Source: Arenicola marina (lineage: Eukaryota; Annelida; Polychaeta; Arenicolidae). Taken from it: a stretch of DNA of 64,000 nt. Both the position numbers and the translations under genes were made by a program. Shown here piece by piece: positions 58,440 through 64,000 of this stretch. The notes beneath the pieces are model-generated. The model was not told the DNA's origin and did no database searches. It saw only the letters and a list, made by a program, of their open reading frames with translations. Position 1 is the stretch's first letter. Every line of letters starts with the position of its first letter. The DNA is taken from the NCBI GenBank assembly GCA_964019135.1, contig OZ025255.1:8742001-8806000 (forward strand). The letters are read 5' to 3'.

Positions 58440-60260
58440 TATGATAAAAAAAGTCAATTTGTCAAATTTTAGTTTTTTCATTATATTGAAATATTGAGTT
58501 TTTTTCAAGTCAACAATCAAGTGAACATACCAATAAAACATTGCAAAGAATGTGAATATAAATTAGACAAGAGTACAAAGTATGTGGATGCAAATGTCAA
58601 ATAAATCTATGAAGAAATGAAAAAGTGAACAGACTGCATAAAACTTTAAATTGAACATTTAAAGAAAATTAATGAATTTACCCATGTCATGAATAATGTT
58701 TGTCATCACAGAAAGTAGAAAGTTGATTGTTATAGCCTACTGAATTGTAATGTCCAGTTATATATTAAGTGTTGTAAACTGGTCTTTTCAAATAATGGAA
58801 CATATTATCATATATACTATAGCAACCGAGCAGAAGTCTGAAAAATTGATTATACAACACCAGTTTATTTATTATGACACACATAATTTATTAGCAAAGC
58901 AATATGGCTTGGTGCTCTTGTCACAACTGTAGCTAAATGTTAGAGAAAAGAATAAAAGTAATAACATGTGCCATATATATTGCTGATTAGTATAATTTTA
59001 TTGTGATGTTTATACTGGTTAAAGATGTTTAATGTTACTTGAGTCCTTATGTGCTACTTGTTATTATGGATATTGTTCTTCATGTTTTATTTATTAATAT
59101 ACATCATATGCATAGACCTTAGGACAACAGTACCAAATAGGTGCAATTTAATCAAAATTAAGTCAAACAATCTAAACAGGACATCTTATAATTACAGAGT
59201 TATGCAGCATTAATTTCAATGTAGATTTTAATTTGCAAATGTCATGAACAATTTTTGTCACCCAGGGCTGATTTAATGTAGAAAAAAGGTGATGATTATT
59301 ATATCCTATTAAACCATTATCCTATTAAATGTCCTATTTTATTTTAAAAGTCATAAATTTATCTTTCCTTCATTTAAATTGATGGAACACAATCTAATAC
59401 AATATACCAGTAGCAAATGAGAGATTTGAAAAAGCTTATATGTTCTATTTATTACGGTACACAGGATTTATTAACCAAGGAATGTGACCTTGTCATTGAT
59501 GTAGTTAAATGGAGGAGAATTAAGAGATGAAATTGACCTAACAAAATGTAACATATATATTGATTATCCCTTTATTGGGATTTTTTATGTTTATGCTGGT
59601 TAAATAAAAATGTTTCTATATATAACATATTTAATAATATTACTGAATTCATTATGGGTTAATTGTTATAGATATTTTTAATAGTTTGTTGTTCTCTTGT
59701 CTCTTTATTATATGTTCCATGTTTCATCAGGACAAAAGTAGCTATGGAAGGTGTAATTTAATCAAACCGCCGGTAATTGGACAACCTTAAAAGGAAATCT
59801 TATGAATTTGATGAAGTATTAAGTATCTAATTTTTTGTACCTTCATCTAGTTTTTGTACCTTCACTTACTTTTTGTACCTTCACTTAGTTTTTGTATCTG
59901 CTACATTTGAAATACTTGCAGATTTTATTTTATGCCATGTGTTGTCAACCTAATTAAACTGATATGATAGAAGCAAATCCAATGCAAAGAGACAAATAGA
60001 AACTTTAATTTATTATCATCATGTTTATGCAATGTATGAGCAAAAAGTAGTTAATCATGAAGGTTATACACGGAATAATGATTGATTTTGTATGTTTGCA
60101 TTACAGATTCTTGATGAAAATGTCCATATATTTAACGATGCCACAATTTTAAAATAATTTTTGTGTCCTTGTGTGTTTATGTCAAAAGTAGCAAAAGAAA
60201 GTGTAATTTAATTAATGAAAATCGAAAGAAAATGTTATAATTAAAGATTTATACAGAACT
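58440..60260. repeat. degenerate AT-rich tandem repeats of several hundred bp
   Basis: The order ggacaa(a)gtagc, ggtgtaatttaatcaaa and gacatcttataatt-like blocks recurs near 59115, 59735 and 60182. Upstream blocks (ttatgctggttaa, tttatttattacgg) recur at matching distances. The unit is roughly 450-620 bp and well diverged. Confidence 0.5.
59828..59897. repeat. 18-bp short tandem repeat
   Basis: Three to four copies of tttttgtaccttcactta. Confidence 0.75.
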
Positions 60261-61344
60261 AAGGCTATCAGTAAGCTAAACGTGGACATATCAGCTATAA
60301 AAATTAATAATATCAACACAAGTGGCCACTTATAAAAATCTAAAAACTTTTTGTTTTATAAATTGAGGCTTAATTTCACCATTCCCATAAAGAGGAAGCA
60401 TAGATTATCTATTTTTGCTAGCATATTTGAAAGGACCCGTTAAACTGAGGTATGACTGAAGTCAACTGCATACATGTATATACTCTTTGGATATTAAGTT
60501 TGCCGCAACAGTTTAACTTAGATCCAGATCATTATACCGGTAAGCCGATAAGTACATTTAAGCTAGCTCACTCTGTGGAAATGGAAAAGTCACAGTACTG
60601 GTCTATTTTGTGGTTCTCATGAAACTGTTTGTCAAAATACCCATCAATACTATGAATGTAACAGAACGGACGCAATTTAGAAAGATAATTTAAACACAGT
60701 AAATTTACAACGTTGTTCTTTTGAAATTTGCCTATTTGAATGGTAGTTACATTCACGATTGAAAAACTGTAATTTTGACGGCAAAGGCTGTCCATACCTG
60801 TCACTCGATCACTCCAGATCAGTGTAAACATTGGGAAATCATCTACGTGTTGTGCGCCTAGTTAACTGAACGTGGCTAGTATTATGGAAAATGACATGTC
60901 CAAAGTGTCATCTACCAACATATCGAGACGAAAAAGTTAACAGTTCCTTATTTAAGACGCACGAAAGACGAATTGCGACCCACCCCTTGTTTGCCTCGCC
61001 GGCCGCGCAGCTTGCTTGGTTCCGCGTCCTATGTCGTAACTAGTATGACAGCCCTCTGCGCGCGGTATCCATTGTTACACAGGGGGCTAGTCAGGCTGCG
61101 CACTGAACAAAAAGCACGTGTTCGTTTGTTTGTCCCCAAAATCCCAGGCCGGAAGTAGAACACGCGAGAACTGACATGCCCTATTCAAAAAGTGTGTCTG
61201 TTCCCTTCAGTTCCGCTGGAGCAAGTGGCGCGGGAACGCGCGGCGGGAGCGAGTCCGCGAATCCCCGCGCAAAGGCTAATGGGAGTCAACGTCCAAATAA
61301 ATTTATTACTTCCCTAAACACCGAAAACATATTGCCTACCCGGC

Positions 61345-62085
61345 AACATGTATATACTGTATATACCTGTATATACTGTATATACCTGTATATAATGTAT
61401 ATACCTTTATATACTGTATATACCTGTATATACCTGTATATACTGTATATACCTGTATATACTGTATATACCTGTATATACTGTATATACCTGTAAATAC
61501 TGTATTTACTGCATATACCTGTATATACCTGTATATACTGTATATACCTGTATATACTGTATATACCTGTATATACTGTATATACCTGTATATACTGTAT
61601 ATACCTGTATATACCTGTATATACCTGTATATACTGTATATACCTGTATATACTGTATATAGTGTATATACCTGTATATAATGTATATACCTTTATATAC
61701 TGTATATACCTTTATATACTATATATACCTGTATATACCTATATATACTGTATATACATGTATATATATACTGTATATACCTGTGTATACCTTTATATAC
61801 TGCATATACCTGCGTATACCTTTATATACTGTATACAGCTGTAGATACCTGTATATAATGTATATACCTGTATATACTTATATACCTGTATATACCTTTA
61901 TATACTGTATACACCTGTATATACCTGTATATACTGTATATACCTGTATATACCGTATATACCTGTATATACTGTATATACAGGTATATACAGGTATATA
62001 TACGGTATATACCTGCAGTATACTGTATATACTTGTATATGCTGTATATACTTGTATATACTGTATATACCTGTATATATACCAA
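61345..62085. repeat. TATATACCTGTATATACTG minisatellite, self-complementary
   Basis: About 740 bp of alternating tatatacctg and tatatactg units. The unit is close to its own reverse complement, so both strands carry open frames of Tyr-Ile-Thr-Val type. A short seed of the same repeat occurs at about 56890-56960. Its right edge abuts duplication block B. Confidence 0.93.
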
Positions 62086-64000
62086 CATTCAAGTAAATAT
62101 CCCACTGGGTTCAGGAACACAAGCACTACGAGGTGGAGAAGACAGGGGCGGATCTAGTGGGAGAGTGGGTGGGGGGGGATGTTTAAGGAACGTTGAAGTC
62201 AAAATTGTCCCCCCACCCCCTTGGGGGATTTATGGTAATATATGAACATCAACTCTAAAGGCTACAGCTCTCACTTTTCGGGCGTAACTAAATTAGGGCC
62301 CCTGAAGTGGGAATAGCCATTTCGAATGTCGATTTTAAGAAGGGGTCCATGTCGCGTGTCGATTTTAAGAAGAGCTCCATGTCATATCTCGGAGCCATAG
62401 CTAGCAGCCATAGCTCGGAGTCAGAGCTAAAAATAGGCTCTACTAGCCTTAGGCTCGTCCACACTGTTCCACAGCCACACCGCCATGCGCTCTGTCGGAG
62501 TGAGCGCGCCACGTAGCGGTGGGATGTGGAGGATGAATAGAGCGCCACCTAGGGAATGGAAACTTGGGGGAATCCCCGCTTTAAAGGGAGGTGACTTCCG
62601 TTTTCCTTTTCAAGTTTAGATTTGTCATTGGGCTTGTCACTTGACTTCTTTACGGACTTTTGCACTGATTCGACAGACATAAGGCTAAAGTTAGTGGCGT
62701 AGCTGAAACAACGGCTACATTCAACTCCATATTCACACAACAACGTCAACACTTGCCAAGTTCCATCTTTATCAGTGTTTGTAATATAGTCCTAACATGG
62801 TCCACCCGCCCGCTGCCGGTCTCCTATGCGGAAATGCCCCCATGCGAAGATGCCTGTATCTATAATAATGACTGTCTCATGACATCAACATCTGATTTTC
62901 AGGCTATATTAAACTTAGTCCTGTGTGACGTTTTCTAGGGAAACAGTCTATTCTTTGAATTGGATGACTTGGGGCTATATTAAATCTAGCTTACTGTCCA
63001 TATATGAAGTTATGTGAAGAATTCTTCATTTAGGTATACAGTGGTATAGCGGACTACAATATTCCAGATATGTATAACTAAGAGAAGTTCGGAAGGTAAA
63101 CTACACAGGTTCATACCTAAGTAATGTATGATCAACAACAATAGATCTACAGGAAAGATAGGAAACCCCAAAGTATGGAAAAGGTTATCTGTAGCTAATA
63201 ATATAAGTTAGTAGCATATACACAGATATAATTGATATCATCTGAAAAACATATACGATTTATAGCTGTGAATGAGAATGCAGCATATTTAGTATCTATT
63301 TGACAAAGTTATATCCTTTCTGTAAAGGCTTTATACTCAAATCAATCAATCAAATGGCATAACATTTATGTATCTATACTAATCAACATGACAGTTAATT
63401 ATGTGTATACATAATTATCATAAATACCAATATGATACTTATATGCATACATTGTCATATTGGACACTTATATAGTCAAAATGTCTTCATCTGATAAACA
63501 AGCTGGAAAACCCCTGATACAATTTATATGTAACAGATTGCCCCAATGCTAATTGCCCCCTTTTATTTGATATTCCTTTTCTTATTTTCTGCAATGAAAC
63601 TGCCTATTTCGTTCATCCAATCAAGTAACTGTGAAGTTGCTGCAAGTTAATTGCTTTTGCCCCATTTTTTTGTGAGAACTGGCCTGCTGACTTGAAAAGA
63701 TTTCAGGCTGTAATCATAAAAATGAAAGGATCTTTTGAAATTTTTATTTAGATAACTTCATGTCACATTTTATATGTATCGTTATGTATATGCTGACCAA
63801 CATGACATTGAAGGGCATACACTGAATGGCATCCCGTTTAAATATATATGCACTGACTGACATGTCATTTATATGCATACACATACTGAGATGACATTTT
63901 TTATACACACACTGGAAACAGGAAATTGGAATGGTTGCCAGTATTTAAGTTGAAAATAAAGTAATGTATGCTTCATAATCTGTTTTAGTAACCCGACTTT
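62085..64000. repeat. segmental duplication block B (continues beyond window)
   Basis: Matches block A in order: caagcactacga-ggtggagaagac and the CAGGGGCGGATC element (62143), the gccatagctagcagcc repeat (62395), the Lys-rich mini-frame (62549-62752), then 62871-64000. The last bases (agtaacccgacttt) correspond to about 51735, roughly 95 bp before the acceptor of the TICAM-like exon in block A. Confidence 0.85.

Larger units (their letters stand above)
54736..61344. other. AT-rich intergenic region
   Basis: No supported gene. Includes a 38-bp tandem duplication (55568-55643), a hairpin plus AATAAA (56781-56809), a short TATATAC-type palindrome (about 56890-56960) and degenerate AT-rich repeats (58440-60260). 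A GC-rich 350-bp island sits at about 60940-61290 and could be a distant promoter, but no gene follows within the window. Confidence 0.5.

Noticed and set aside
61176-62157. Tyr/Ile-rich frames on both strands
   Set aside because: Translation of a self-complementary TATATACCTG array.

Overview
This is animal nuclear DNA from an invertebrate, most likely a marine one. It has split genes with GT-AG introns, long G/C homopolymer runs, many minisatellites, MITE-like elements and tRNA-derived SINEs. The proteins resemble vertebrate orthologues closely (COPS2, DDA1, FEM1B, caveolin). A TICAM-like TIR protein and a BTB protein of a type common in lancelets and molluscs also fit a lancelet or lophotrochozoan. 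The species cannot be fixed from the sequence alone.

Layout: 1-5.4 kb has no gene I can support. 5.4-10.3 kb is one large 13-bp satellite with higher-order blocks. 12.5-18.25 kb holds two almost identical copies of a two-exon caveolin gene on the minus strand. A 200-base assembly gap and a 559-bp foldback/MITE lie between them. 19.5-21.4 kb is a single-exon FEM1B gene on the plus strand. 23.9-35.3 kb is a complete 13-exon COPS2 (COP9 signalosome subunit 2) gene on the minus strand. Divergent from it is a complete five-exon DDA1 gene on the plus strand (37.4-40.0 kb). A two-exon BTB-domain gene lies on the minus strand at 45.2-46.4 kb. 51.8-54.1 kb carries a single large coding exon for a TIR (TICAM/TRIF-like) protein with two internal coding repeats. 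The non-coding region upstream of that exon (about 48.5-51.8 kb) recurs at 62.1-64.0 kb and runs off the window, so a second TICAM-like copy may begin just beyond it. The remainder is AT-rich intergenic DNA and repeats.

Theme: four of the six gene types belong to cullin-RING ubiquitin ligase biology. FEM1B is a CUL2 substrate receptor, COPS2 is part of the complex that removes NEDD8 from cullins, DDA1 is a CUL4-DDB1 accessory factor, and BTB proteins are typical CUL3 adaptors. This may be chance, but it is worth testing for conserved linkage.

Other points of interest: a minisatellite that has spread from the last codons and stop of COPS2 into its 3' UTR; nine perfect palindromic CRE octamers in the TICAM-like coding tail; a 635-bp near-perfect foldback element that is missing from the paralogous site; and a poly-G/poly-C-ended repeat family. 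I saw no reverse transcriptase, capsid, envelope or transposase reading frames.
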